From JAZGBC01 sp036444495 (lineage in GTDB: Bacteria; Pseudomonadota; Alphaproteobacteria; Kiloniellales; J153): DNA of 8,485 bases. The notes below the pieces were generated by a model. That model had not been told where the DNA came from and searched no databases. It worked only from the letters and a program-made list of their open reading frames with translations. The number at the start of each line of letters is the position of its first letter. Position 1 is the stretch's first letter. This document shows, piece by piece, positions 1 through 7,188 of the stretch. Location of the stretch: positions 1-8,485 of the forward strand of contig JAZGBC010000137.1 in assembly GCA_036444495.1 (NCBI GenBank), given 5' to 3'. The position numbers and the translations under genes are program-made.

Positions 1-1359
1 CTCGCCCGGGCCGATGCGGTAGCCACCGCTGGTAATCACATCGTCCTCGCGCCCGACGAAGTGGAAATAGCCGTCCCGGTCGCGCGTGCCCGTATCGCCG
101 GTGATAAGCCAGTCGCCCGCGAACTTCTTCGCCGTGGCTTCCGGGTCGTTCCAGTATTCGAGGAACATGACCGGGTCCGGGCGCTTGACCGCCACGTTGC
201 CGAGGGCGCCCTCGGGCAGCTCGGCTCCCGCGTCGTCCACGATGGCCACCTCGTGGCCGGGCACGGCGCGGCCCATGGAGCCGGGCTTTACCTCCATGAT
301 TCCCGCGCAGTTGGAGACCACCAGGTTGCACTCGGTCTGGCCATAGAACTCGTTGATGGTGAGCCCGAAGGTCTCGCGCCCCCAGCCCAGCAGCTCCTCC
401 CCCAGCGTCTCCCCGCCGCTGCCGATCGAGCGTAAGCGGGTGGCCCAGCGCTCGTGCGGCTTGGCGACGGCGCGCATCATCTTGAGCGCGGTGGGCGGCA
501 TGAAGGCGTTGCGCACGCCGAAATCCGCCATGAGGCCGAAGGCCTCCTCGGGATCGAACTTGGCCATGCGGTGGGCGAGCACCGGCACGCCGTGGTGCCA
601 GGAGGGCAGCAGAACGTCGATCAGCCCGCCGATCCAGGCCCAGTCCGCAGGCGTCCAGAAGAGGTCGCCCGCTTGCGGGAAAAGCTCCTGCGGCAGCTCC
701 ACGCCGGGCAGGTGGCCCAGCAGGACCCGATGGGCGTGCAGCGCGCCCTTGGGCGGGCCGGTGGTGCCCGAGGTGTAGATGATCAGCGCCGGGTCCTCGG
801 CGGCTGTGTCCAGCGGCGTGAAATCCTCGCGCGCCTTGTCCAGTTCCTCGTGGAAGCCCAGCGCGCCGTCGTTCGGCCCGTCGATGCAGAGGACCAGGTC
901 GAGCGCGGGCAGCTCGTCGCGGATTTGGGCAAGCTTGGCCAGGCCCTCGGCGTCTGTCACGAGCGCCTTGGCCCCGCTGTCGGCCAGGCGGTACTCCAGG
1001 GCGTCCGGGCCGAAGAGAGTGAACAGCGGCACCGCGACAGCGCCCAACTTGTAGGCGGCGATGTGGGCCAGCGCGGTCTCCGGCGCCTGGGGCAGGAGGA
1101 TGCCCAGGCGCTCGCCGTGCGAGAGGCCGTGGGCGGCCAGCGCGTTGGCCAGCCGGTTCGAGGCGCGCTTCATCTCGGCGAATGTAAAGCGCTCCACCGC
1201 GGGGCCGGGCGCGCCGGGCGCGCGCTTGTAGATGAGCGCCAGGCGGTCCGGCTCGCCGGCCCACTTGTCGCAGATATCCACGCCGATGTTGTAGCGCGCC
1301 GGCACCCGCCAGCGGAACCTGGCCCGCAACTCCTCGTAGCTCTTGCCCGCCGGCAGCAT
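1..1359 (-). CDS. AMP-forming acyl-CoA synthetase (medium-chain/acetyl-CoA synthetase-like), C-terminus outside window
   Basis: ANL-superfamily ligase that activates a carboxylic or fatty acid to acyl-AMP and then acyl-CoA in the cytoplasm. 453 codons are visible and the gene runs off the left edge. Visible motifs: the adenylate P-loop YTSGTTGPPKG at residues 195-205; FYGQTE at 338-343; the ATP-ribose Asp in GDTGTRDRDGYF (421-432); and the hinge region GREDDVITSGGYRIG (436-450). The last 90-100 residues, including the catalytic lysine of the C-terminal subdomain, are missing. The motif DWAWIGG and the overall pattern suggest the medium-chain/acetate-type branch, but chain length cannot be read from sequence. 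The ATG at 1359-1357 is chosen because GGGGAG lies about 10 bases upstream and no better start exists. It is divergent from a dienoyl-CoA reductase-like gene, which supports a role in fatty-acid catabolism. Confidence 0.93.
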   Translation of the reverse strand, partial: MLPAGKSYEELRARFRWRVPARYNIGVDICDKWAGEPDRLALIYKRAPGAPGPAVERFTFAEMKRASNRLANALAAHGLSHGERLGILLPQAPETALAHIAAYKLGAVAVPLFTLFGPDALEYRLADSGAKALVTDAEGLAKLAQIRDELPALDLVLCIDGPNDGALGFHEELDKAREDFTPLDTAAEDPALIIYTSGTTGPPKGALHAHRVLLGHLPGVELPQELFPQAGDLFWTPADWAWIGGLIDVLLPSWHHGVPVLAHRMAKFDPEEAFGLMADFGVRNAFMPPTALKMMRAVAKPHERWATRLRSIGSGGETLGEELLGWGRETFGLTINEFYGQTECNLVVSNCAGIMEVKPGSMGRAVPGHEVAIVDDAGAELPEGALGNVAVKRPDPVMFLEYWNDPEATAKKFAGDWLITGDTGTRDRDGYFHFVGREDDVITSGGYRIGPGE

Positions 1360-1453
1360 TGAGATTCCGTCTCCCCGCTTATCGCTCGCGAGCATAGCCA
1401 AAGCCCGCCCGGCGCGGTACAGCTAACGGCGGCATCATCGTGGGAGGCGCGTA
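1360..1453. promoter_or_regulatory. Divergent intergenic region between the acyl-CoA synthetase and the SDR
   Basis: These 94 bases must carry the promoters of both divergent genes. A 10-bp perfect palindrome, GCTCGCGAGC, at 1384-1393 is the only operator-like site seen. Shine-Dalgarno sequences are clear on both sides (GGGGAG for the minus gene, GGGAGG at 1442-1447 for the plus gene). No convincing -35/-10 pair was found. A shared fatty-acid-responsive regulator would fit the gene pair but is only inferred. Confidence 0.4.
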
Positions 1454-2293
1454 ATGTTCCGGGACGATTTGCTGCAGGATAAGCGGGTGCTGATCACCGG
1501 CGGGGGCACGGGGCTGGGCAAGTCCATGGGCCGGCGCCTGCTCGAGCTGGGCGCCTCGCTCGTCATCTGCGGCCGGCGCGAGGAGGTCTTGCAGGAGACG
1601 ACCGCCGAGTTCGAGGCCGACTTCCCCGGGCGCGTAAGCTGGCACGGCTGCGACATCCGCGATGCCGCCGCGGTCGAGGCTATGGTGGAGGCGGCCTGGG
1701 CCGGGGGGCCGCTCGACGTGCTCATCAACAACGCGGCGGGCAACTTCATCGCCAGGAGCGAGACCCTGTCCCCACGGGCCGTCGATGCGGTGCTCGGCAT
1801 CGTGCTGCACGGCACGGCCTATGTGACGCTGGCCTGCGGCAAGCGCTGGCTCGAGGCGGGACGCCCGGGCAACGTGCTCTCCATCGTCACGACCTACGCC
1901 TGGACCGGCTCGGGCTATGTGGTGCCCTCGGCCATGGGCAAGGCGGGGGTGCTGGCGCTGACCCGCAGCCTCGCGGCGGAATGGGGCGGCCGGGGCATTC
2001 GGCTCAACGCGATCGCGCCCGGCCCCTTCCCGACCAAGGGCGCCTGGGACCGCCTGGTGCCCAACAAGGAGATCGAGGCCGCCTGGCTCGGGCGCATCCC
2101 CTTGGGGCGCGTCGGCGAGCACCGGGAGCTGGCCAACCTGGCGGCCTATCTGCTGGCCGAGGAGTCCGGCTACATCAACGGCGAGGTGGTGACCATCGAC
2201 GGCGGCGAGTGGCTCAAGGGCGCCGGCCAGTTCAACGTGATGGAGCGGCTGAGCGAGGCCGAATGGGACGCCATGCGCGGACGGAAGGGGTGA
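1454..2293 (+). CDS. SDR oxidoreductase resembling eukaryotic-type 2,4-dienoyl-CoA reductase
   Basis: 279-aa short-chain dehydrogenase/reductase. Visible: the Rossmann motif TGGGTGLG (15-22); arginines 41-42 after the second strand, which favour NADPH; and NNAAGNF (92-98). The usual YxxxK pair is replaced by S159-A-M-G-K163, with Y148 upstream in TTYAWTGSG. The spacing Y148/S159/K163 (11 and 15 residues) equals that of the active-site Tyr199/Ser210/Lys214 of mitochondrial DECR1. The C-terminal half (GPFPTKGAWDRL, GRIPLGRVGE, ELANLAAYL, IDGGEW) also follows DECR1. The likely reaction is NADPH-dependent reduction of 2,4-dienoyl-CoA to 3-enoyl-CoA, an auxiliary step in degradation of unsaturated fatty acids, without the Fe-S/flavin chemistry of E. 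coli FadH. The divergent acyl-CoA synthetase supports this. GGGAGG lies 6 bases before the ATG. A different enoyl-CoA reductase specificity remains possible. Confidence 0.88.
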   Translation: MFRDDLLQDKRVLITGGGTGLGKSMGRRLLELGASLVICGRREEVLQETTAEFEADFPGRVSWHGCDIRDAAAVEAMVEAAWAGGPLDVLINNAAGNFIARSETLSPRAVDAVLGIVLHGTAYVTLACGKRWLEAGRPGNVLSIVTTYAWTGSGYVVPSAMGKAGVLALTRSLAAEWGGRGIRLNAIAPGPFPTKGAWDRLVPNKEIEAAWLGRIPLGRVGEHRELANLAAYLLAEESGYINGEVVTIDGGEWLKGAGQFNVMERLSEAEWDAMRGRKG

Positions 2294-2424
2294 GCCTGAC
2301 CGAGCACACCCGGGCGCCTCTTCTACCGCCGCGCGGCCTGAGGCGGGCATTTGCGGGCCCGATTGCCGGGGCCCACGGCGGCGGGGTAGATTAGGGGCCG
2401 GTAATAAAAGGACCCCGAGGCCCC

Positions 2425-4524
2425 ATGCCGCTGGATATCCATACCGGCGCCGAGATCGCCTATTCGGCCTGTCCCCACGACTGCCCCTCCACCTGCGCGC
2501 TGGAGGTGGAGCGCCTGTCCGACACGCAAATCGGCCGGCTGCGCGGGGCCAAGGAGAACGACTACACGGCGGGGGTGATCTGCGCCAAGGTGGCGCGCTA
2601 CGCCGAGCGGGTGCACCACCCGGACCGGCTTACGAGACCGCTCCGGCGCGTGGGCGAAAAGGGCGCTGGTCTCTCGGCTTTCGAGGAGATCACCTGGGAC
2701 GCGGCCCTGGACGAGGTGGCCGAGGCCCTCCTCAAGGCGGAGCAGCGCCACGGCGCCGAGGCCGTCTGGCCCTACTACTACGCCGGCACCATGGGCCTGG
2801 TGCAGCGCGACGGCATCAACCGCCTGCGCCACGCCAAGCGCTATTCGGGCATGCACGCCACCATCTGCGTCACGCTCGCCTGGAACGGCTTCATGGCCGG
2901 CACCGGGGCGCTGCGCGGCGTGGACCCGCGCGAGATGGCCGCCTCCGACCTGGTGGTGATCTGGGGGACGAACGCGGTCCACACCCAGGTCAACGTGATG
3001 ACCCACGCGACCCGCGCCCGGCGCGGGCGGGGCGCCAAGATCGCGGTCATCGACACCTACCGCACCGCGACCGCGGAGCAGGCCGATCTCTTCCTCTGCG
3101 TCAGGCCCGGCACCGACGGCGCGCTGGCCTGCGCGGTGATGCACCTGCTGTTCCGCGAGGGCTACGCGGATTGGGACTATCTCGAAAAGTACAGCGATGC
3201 TCCGCGCGAGTTGGAGGAGCATCTGCAAAGCCGCACGCCCGAATGGGCAGCCGCTATCACCGGGCTGTCGGTCCAGGAGATAGAGGAGTTCGCGCGGCTC
3301 ATCGGCAGCACCAAGCGAAGTTTCTTTCGCCTGGGCTACGGCTTCGCGCGCGGCCGCAACGGCGCGGTGAACATGCACGCGGTCTCCTGCATCCCGGTCG
3401 TGACGGGCGCCTGGCAACACGAGGGCGGGGGCGCGTTCCACAACAACGGCGCCATCTACCACTGGGACAAGACCATGATCGAGGGGCTGGATGCCCTGGA
3501 CCCCGAGGTGCGCATGCTCGATCAATCGCGCATCGGGCCGGTCCTGACCGGCGAGGCGGAGGCGCTCGGCGGCGGCCCGCCGGTCACGGCCCTGTTCATC
3601 CAGAATACCAACCCCGTGACGGTGGCGCCGGAGTTCAACAAGGTGCGCGCGGGCTTCGCGCGCGACGACCTTTTCACTTGCGTGCACGAGCAGTTCATGA
3701 CCGAGACGGCGGCCATGGCGGATGTCGTGCTGCCCGCCACCATGTTCCTGGAGCACGACGACGTCTATCAGGGCGGCGGGCACCAGCACATCATCCTGGG
3801 TCCCAAGATCGTCGAGCCGCCCGGCGAGTGCCGTTCGAATCACGAGGTGATCCGTGCCCTCGCCAAGCGCCTGGGCGCCGAGCATCCCGGCTTCGCCATG
3901 ACGGCCTGGGAGCTCATCGACCATCTGCTCAAGGCTTCGGACTGGGGCGACGTGGAGCGGCTCAAGCAGCAACGCTGGATCGATTGTCAGCCGGATTTCG
4001 AAACCTCGCATTACCTGAAGGGCTTCGCGCAGGACGACGGCAAGTTCCGCTTTCGCCCGGACTGGGCGGCTTGCGCGCCGCAGGGTTTCGGTGCCGCGAG
4101 CGGGCCCGAGGCCATGCCGCCCTTGCCGGACCATTGGACGGTCATAGAGGAGGCGAGCGAGGAACACCCCTTCCGGCTGGTAACGGCGCCCGCGCGCAAC
4201 TACCTGAACTCGAGCTTTACCGAGACCGCGACCTCGCGGACCAAGGAGGGCCGTCCCACGGTGAAGATCCATCCCGAGGACGCGCGCGAGTTGGGCATCG
4301 AGGAGGGCGGCCGGGTTCGCCTGGGAAACGGACGCGGAACCGTGCTGATCCACGCCGAAACCTTCGAAGGGGTCCGGCGCGGCGTGGTTATTGTGGAGAG
4401 CGTCTGGCCGAACGGCGCCTTCGAGGGAGGCGTCGGCATCAACGCGCTCACCGGCGCCGACCCCTGCTCGCCCGTTGGCGGCGCCGCCTTCCACGACAAC
4501 GCTGTCTGGCTGCGCCCGGCATGA
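2425..4524 (+). CDS. Molybdopterin/[4Fe-4S] oxidoreductase, DMSO-reductase superfamily, cytoplasmic
   Basis: 699-aa catalytic subunit of the DMSO-reductase superfamily. The N-terminal [4Fe-4S] ligands are C16, C20, C24 (CPHDCPSTC) and C53 (GVICAKV). The molybdopterin domains follow. By ungapped comparison with the formate dehydrogenase segment around its Mo-binding selenocysteine, C148 (ICVTLAWNGFMAGTG) is the best candidate molybdenum ligand. The C-terminal dinucleotide-binding domain covers about residues 590-699 (SRTKEGRPTVKIHPEDARELGI, ending near SPVGGAAFHDNAVWL). No twin-arginine signal or hydrophobic leader is present, so it should be cytoplasmic. No electron-transfer or membrane subunit lies next to it. 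The substrate cannot be inferred; homologues in alphaproteobacteria usually carry only a generic name. AAAGGA and GAGG precede the ATG, with the GAGG (2417-2420) only 4 bases away. Its stop overlaps the mipZ start by four bases. Confidence 0.9.
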   Translation: MPLDIHTGAEIAYSACPHDCPSTCALEVERLSDTQIGRLRGAKENDYTAGVICAKVARYAERVHHPDRLTRPLRRVGEKGAGLSAFEEITWDAALDEVAEALLKAEQRHGAEAVWPYYYAGTMGLVQRDGINRLRHAKRYSGMHATICVTLAWNGFMAGTGALRGVDPREMAASDLVVIWGTNAVHTQVNVMTHATRARRGRGAKIAVIDTYRTATAEQADLFLCVRPGTDGALACAVMHLLFREGYADWDYLEKYSDAPRELEEHLQSRTPEWAAAITGLSVQEIEEFARLIGSTKRSFFRLGYGFARGRNGAVNMHAVSCIPVVTGAWQHEGGGAFHNNGAIYHWDKTMIEGLDALDPEVRMLDQSRIGPVLTGEAEALGGGPPVTALFIQNTNPVTVAPEFNKVRAGFARDDLFTCVHEQFMTETAAMADVVLPATMFLEHDDVYQGGGHQHIILGPKIVEPPGECRSNHEVIRALAKRLGAEHPGFAMTAWELIDHLLKASDWGDVERLKQQRWIDCQPDFETSHYLKGFAQDDGKFRFRPDWAACAPQGFGAASGPEAMPPLPDHWTVIEEASEEHPFRLVTAPARNYLNSSFTETATSRTKEGRPTVKIHPEDARELGIEEGGRVRLGNGRGTVLIHAETFEGVRRGVVIVESVWPNGAFEGGVGINALTGADPCSPVGGAAFHDNAVWLRPA

Positions 4525-5378
4525 TGGGGCCCATGGGCGCCAGGCGGCCGCACATCATCGTCCTCGGCAACGAGAAGGGCGGCTCGGGCAAATCGACCAC
4601 CGCCATGCACCTGATCGTCGCGCTCATGAAGCGCGGCTACAGCGTCGGCTCCATGGATCTCGACTCGCGCCAGGCCAGCCTGTCGCGCCAGATCGAGAAC
4701 CGGCGCAATTATGCGCAAGAGAGCGGCCAGCCGCTCGATCTGCCCGAGCACCGGCGCGTCGAGCAGTCCCGGGCCGAGACGCGCAGCGAGGCGCGGTCCG
4801 AGGAGCGCCGGGCGCTGGAAAGCGCCTTCGAGGCGCTGGCGGGCCGGGACTACATCGTGATCGACACGCCGGGTGCCGACAGCTTCCTCTCGCGCGTCGG
4901 CCACGCCAGCGCGGACACCCTGATCACGCCCTTGAACGACAGCTTCCTGGACCTGGACCTTCTGGCGCGTATCGACGTGGCGGGGCACCGGGTGCTCCAG
5001 CCCAGCCTGTACAGCGAAATGGTCTGGGAGCAGCGCCAGCAGCGTGCCAGGGCGGGACTCACGCCGATCGACTGGATCGTCATGCGCAACCGCCTGAGCC
5101 ACATCGATGCGCGCAACAAGCGCGAGATCGGCCGCCTGCTCGAACAGTTGGCCCAGCGGATCCACTTCCGCCTGGCGCCCGGCTTCGGCGAGCGGGTGAT
5201 CTTCCGCGAGTTGTTCCCCAAGGGCCTGACGCTCCTGGACTTGCTCGACCAGAGCCCGGACTTCAAGCTGAACATGAGCCACCTGGCCGCGCGCCAGGAG
5301 GTGCGCGCCCTGCTTCAGGCCATCGGCCTGCCCGAGGCCCATGGCGGGGAGCGGCGCGTTGCCTCTGGAATGGGCTAG
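4521..5378 (+). CDS. mipZ: MipZ, ParA/MinD-type ATPase that positions the division site
   Basis: 285-aa P-loop ATPase of the ParA/MinD superfamily. Visible: the deviant Walker A KGGSGKST (19-26) with signature Lys19 and catalytic-loop Lys24; the A' segment DLDSRQ (46-51); Walker B IDTPGADS (114-121); and PLNDSF (137-142). MipZ-specific blocks are GNEKGG, ENRR, PSLYSEMVWEQR, DWIVMRNRLS, FRELFPKGLTLLDL and LAARQEVRALL; all match Caulobacter MipZ as I know it. In Caulobacter, MipZ dimers bind ParB at the poles and DNA, and inhibit FtsZ polymerisation so that the ring forms at midcell. In-frame ATGs occur at 4521, 4524 and 4533. The first overlaps the previous stop as ATGA, which suggests translational coupling; the MipZ family usually starts close to the third. 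It leads a group of genes with short gaps (VWA protein, J-domain protein). Confidence 0.95.
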   Translation: MMGPMGARRPHIIVLGNEKGGSGKSTTAMHLIVALMKRGYSVGSMDLDSRQASLSRQIENRRNYAQESGQPLDLPEHRRVEQSRAETRSEARSEERRALESAFEALAGRDYIVIDTPGADSFLSRVGHASADTLITPLNDSFLDLDLLARIDVAGHRVLQPSLYSEMVWEQRQQRARAGLTPIDWIVMRNRLSHIDARNKREIGRLLEQLAQRIHFRLAPGFGERVIFRELFPKGLTLLDLLDQSPDFKLNMSHLAARQEVRALLQAIGLPEAHGGERRVASGMG

Positions 5379-5403
5379 GTACAGGTCTTACCTTTACTGC
5401 ATC

Positions 5404-6111
5404 ATGACCGACGATAAAAAGGTACCTACCACCGACTCCTCCGGCGCGGAGGTCGAGGCCTTTTTGCGCAAGGTGGCCATGGCTCCGGCCCCGCGCAAGG
5501 CGGGCGAGCGCGGGCGCCTGATCTTTGCCATGGACGCCACGGCCAGCCGCGGGCCCACCTGGGACCAGGCCTGTCACATCCAGGCCGAGATGTTTAAGGA
5601 GACCGAGTCCCTTGGCGGCCTGGATATCCAGCTCGTCTATTACCGGGGCTACGGCGAGTGCAAGGCGAGCCCCTGGATGTCCAGATCCGGCGACCTGCTG
5701 CGCCGCATGACCGGGGTCGTCTGCCTGGCCGGGCATACGCAGATCGGCAAGGTGCTCAAGCACGCGCTCAAGGTGACCAAGAAGAAGAAGGTGGGCGCAC
5801 TGGTTTTCGTCGGCGACTGCGTGGAGGAAGACGTGGACAAGCTGGGGCATCTGGCGGGCGAACTGGGCCTCCTGGGGCTGCCCTGCTTCATGTTCCACGA
5901 GGGCCTGGACCCGATCGCGCGCAACGTCTTTCAACAGATCGCCCGGCTCTCGGGCGGGGCCTGCTGCCCCTTCGACGCCAGAAGCGCGCGGCAACTGCGC
6001 GACCTGCTCTCGGCGGTGGCGGTCTACGCCGCGGGCGGACGCAAGGCGCTCGCCGACTTCAGCGAGCGCCGGGGCGGGGTGGTGCCGCAGCTCACGCACC
6101 AGGTCAGGTGA
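5404..6111 (+). CDS. Von Willebrand factor A-like domain protein of unknown function
   Basis: 235-aa soluble protein with no signal peptide or membrane segment. A MIDAS-like metal site is visible: D44-A-T46-A-S48 (DxTxS instead of the classical DxSxS), T112 in AGHTQIG, and D138 in VFVGDCVEE. Predicted strands LIFAMDATAS, IQLVYYRGY and VGALVFVGD fit an alternating alpha/beta VWA fold. The first 35 residues are charged and probably flexible. The exact function is not recognised; VWA domains generally mediate Mg2+-dependent protein contacts. It lies 25 bases after mipZ and 24 bases before the J-domain gene, so all three are probably co-transcribed. The start at 5404 is chosen to avoid overlap with mipZ; an in-frame ATG at 5341 would add 21 residues. 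No strong Shine-Dalgarno precedes 5404, only GGTACAGG about 10 bases upstream. Confidence 0.8.
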   Translation: MTDDKKVPTTDSSGAEVEAFLRKVAMAPAPRKAGERGRLIFAMDATASRGPTWDQACHIQAEMFKETESLGGLDIQLVYYRGYGECKASPWMSRSGDLLRRMTGVVCLAGHTQIGKVLKHALKVTKKKKVGALVFVGDCVEEDVDKLGHLAGELGLLGLPCFMFHEGLDPIARNVFQQIARLSGGACCPFDARSARQLRDLLSAVAVYAAGGRKALADFSERRGGVVPQLTHQVR

Positions 6112-6135
6112 GTCCTTTGCTAAGGTAGCCGGGCT

Positions 6136-6852
6136 TTGATCGGATATTTCATCCTCGGACTCTGCCTGCTCGCCGGGGTCGTTCTCCTGGCGCGCTGGTA
6201 CGTCTCGGCCGAGCCGAAGAAGGTCATCTCCCTCCTGCGCTGGGCGGCCGCTCTCCTCGGCCTCATTCTGGGCGGCTTCTTGCTCTGGGGCGGGCGGCAC
6301 GCGCTGGCGTTGCTGGCGCTTCCCCTGCTGCTGCCCATGCTCAGGAACTCGCGCGCCATCTGGCACCGCATCAAGGCGGCCCAGGGGCCGACGCCGGGAC
6401 AGACATCGGAGATCGATACCCGCTTCATCCGCATGACGCTGGACCACGACAGCGGCGTCATGGACGGGGTGGTGATCGAGGGCCGCTACCGCGGCTGCCG
6501 CCTGGAAACGATGGAGTTGGCCGACCTGATCGAGTTGTGGCGCGAGTGCGTCGCCGAGGACGCCCAGTCGGCCGCCGTGCTCGAAACCTTTCTCGACCGC
6601 ACGGAAGGAGGGGCCTGGCGCGAGACGGCGGCGGCCGGCGGTGGGGAGGCGGGCGCGCGCGCGGCACGCGGCGGCGGGGCCATGACCCGGGACGAGGCTC
6701 ACGAGATCCTGGGTCTGGAGCCCGGCGCGAGCGCGAAGGAAATCCACGAGGCGCACCGCAGCCTGATGCAGAAGCTGCACCCGGACCACGGCGGCTCCAA
6801 CTATCTGGCGGCCAAGATCAACCAGGCCAAGGAGTTGCTGCTGGGCGGCTGA
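6136..6852 (+). CDS. Membrane-anchored J-domain protein, Tim14/Pam18-like (TimB type)
   Basis: 238-aa protein with hydrophobic segments at about residues 2-23, 33-52 and 55-69, a soluble middle region, and a C-terminal J domain (183-238). The J domain contains ILGLEPGASAKEIHEAHR, the HPD motif H215-P216-D217 that stimulates DnaK ATPase, and GGSNYLAAKINQAKELL. Its small size, C-terminal position and the sequence HPDxGGSxYLAxKINxAK are those of mitochondrial Tim14/Pam18, for which alphaproteobacterial relatives (TimB) are known. It probably recruits DnaK to the inner membrane. The only start fitting the first membrane segment is TTG at 6136, with AAGG 10 bases upstream. The TGA stop lies in TGATACCAA, a sequence matching the termini of the palindromic elements downstream. 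Ninety bases of the gene (6723-6812) are copied exactly at 7882-7971. Confidence 0.88.
   Translation: MIGYFILGLCLLAGVVLLARWYVSAEPKKVISLLRWAAALLGLILGGFLLWGGRHALALLALPLLLPMLRNSRAIWHRIKAAQGPTPGQTSEIDTRFIRMTLDHDSGVMDGVVIEGRYRGCRLETMELADLIELWRECVAEDAQSAAVLETFLDRTEGGAWRETAAAGGGEAGARAARGGGAMTRDEAHEILGLEPGASAKEIHEAHRSLMQKLHPDHGGSNYLAAKINQAKELLLGG
6723..6812 (+). repeat. 90-bp direct repeat, copy 1 (within the J-domain gene)
   Basis: Every base from 6723 to 6812 matches 7882-7971, giving a constant offset of 1159 bases. It encodes the middle of the J domain, including HPD. The flanks differ at once on the left (C versus G). On the right the similarity resumes after a 38-base gap. The two copies bracket the whole toxin-antitoxin island. 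Confidence 0.95.
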
Positions 6853-6871
6853 TACCAAGTCGATTGATTAC
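6850..6871. repeat. Relic terminus of the palindromic element family (E0)
   Basis: TGATACCAAGTC at 6850-6861 matches the left end of E1 (TGATACCAAATC at 7471). The following GATTGATTAC resembles the E1 arm if two small gaps are allowed. It supplies the TGA stop of the J-domain gene, and its right end overlaps the TAA stop of the convergent antitoxin gene. Only about 20 bases are recognisable, so it could be a decayed arm or a chance match over the first 12 bases. Confidence 0.5.
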
Positions 6872-7188
6872 ATATCGTGCAGCGCTCGCAAAACCGCTTC
6901 CGGGTCTCTGTCGATCACGCGCAGCAGAACGCGGGCCGTACGCTCTGGCCGGCGGCGCTTCTGTTCCCATTCGCGCACCGACGCAACGGTAAACCCGAAA
7001 TATTCGGCAAACCGTTCTTGGCTCAGTCGGAGGCGCTTCCGAATCGCAGCAACATCGACCGTCTCCGGAACCTCTACGACGCGGGTGGGCAATTCAATCT
7101 CGCCGCGCGCATGCGCTACGGCTTCTTTCATGCCGTCGATGAGATCCTTGCCAAGGGCGCTCTGCTGCTTTTTGCCAACCATGATCAT
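6868..7188 (-). CDS. XRE-family HTH antitoxin (HigA-like)
   Basis: 106-aa protein with a Cro/C1-type helix-turn-helix at about residues 45-95: DVAAIRKRLRLSQERFAEYFGFTVASVREWEQ followed by RRRPERTARVLLRVIDRDP. The first 44 residues are a variable arm (GKDLIDGMKEAVAHARGE), the part expected to contact the toxin in this family. In type II systems such proteins neutralise the toxin and repress their own operon. The toxin gene precedes it, the order typical of higBA, and its ATG overlaps the toxin stop as ATGA. A second ATG at 7182 is also possible. It converges on the J-domain gene with only 15 bases between stops. The protein looks complete, although the toxin gene upstream has been interrupted. 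Confidence 0.87.
   Translation of the reverse strand: MIMVGKKQQSALGKDLIDGMKEAVAHARGEIELPTRVVEVPETVDVAAIRKRLRLSQERFAEYFGFTVASVREWEQKRRRPERTARVLLRVIDRDPEAVLRALHDM

Noticed and set aside
61..1362. Plus-strand frames in the first 1.36 kb
   Set aside because: They are shadows of the minus-strand acyl-CoA synthetase, whose motifs are unmistakable.
2355..2374. GC-rich hairpin GGGCCCG/CGGGGCCC after the SDR gene as a terminator
   Set aside because: Needs a bulged base, has no following T-run, and GGGCCC is self-palindromic by chance in such DNA; too weak to annotate.
2323..4494. Long open frame on the minus strand opposite the molybdopterin enzyme
   Set aside because: It is the antisense shadow of a strongly supported gene in high-GC DNA; its composition (H, R, A, G rich) has no domain-like pattern.
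5263..6858. Long minus-strand frame opposite the mipZ end, VWA and J-domain genes
   Set aside because: It spans several well-supported plus-strand genes and their gaps; antisense shadow from GC bias.
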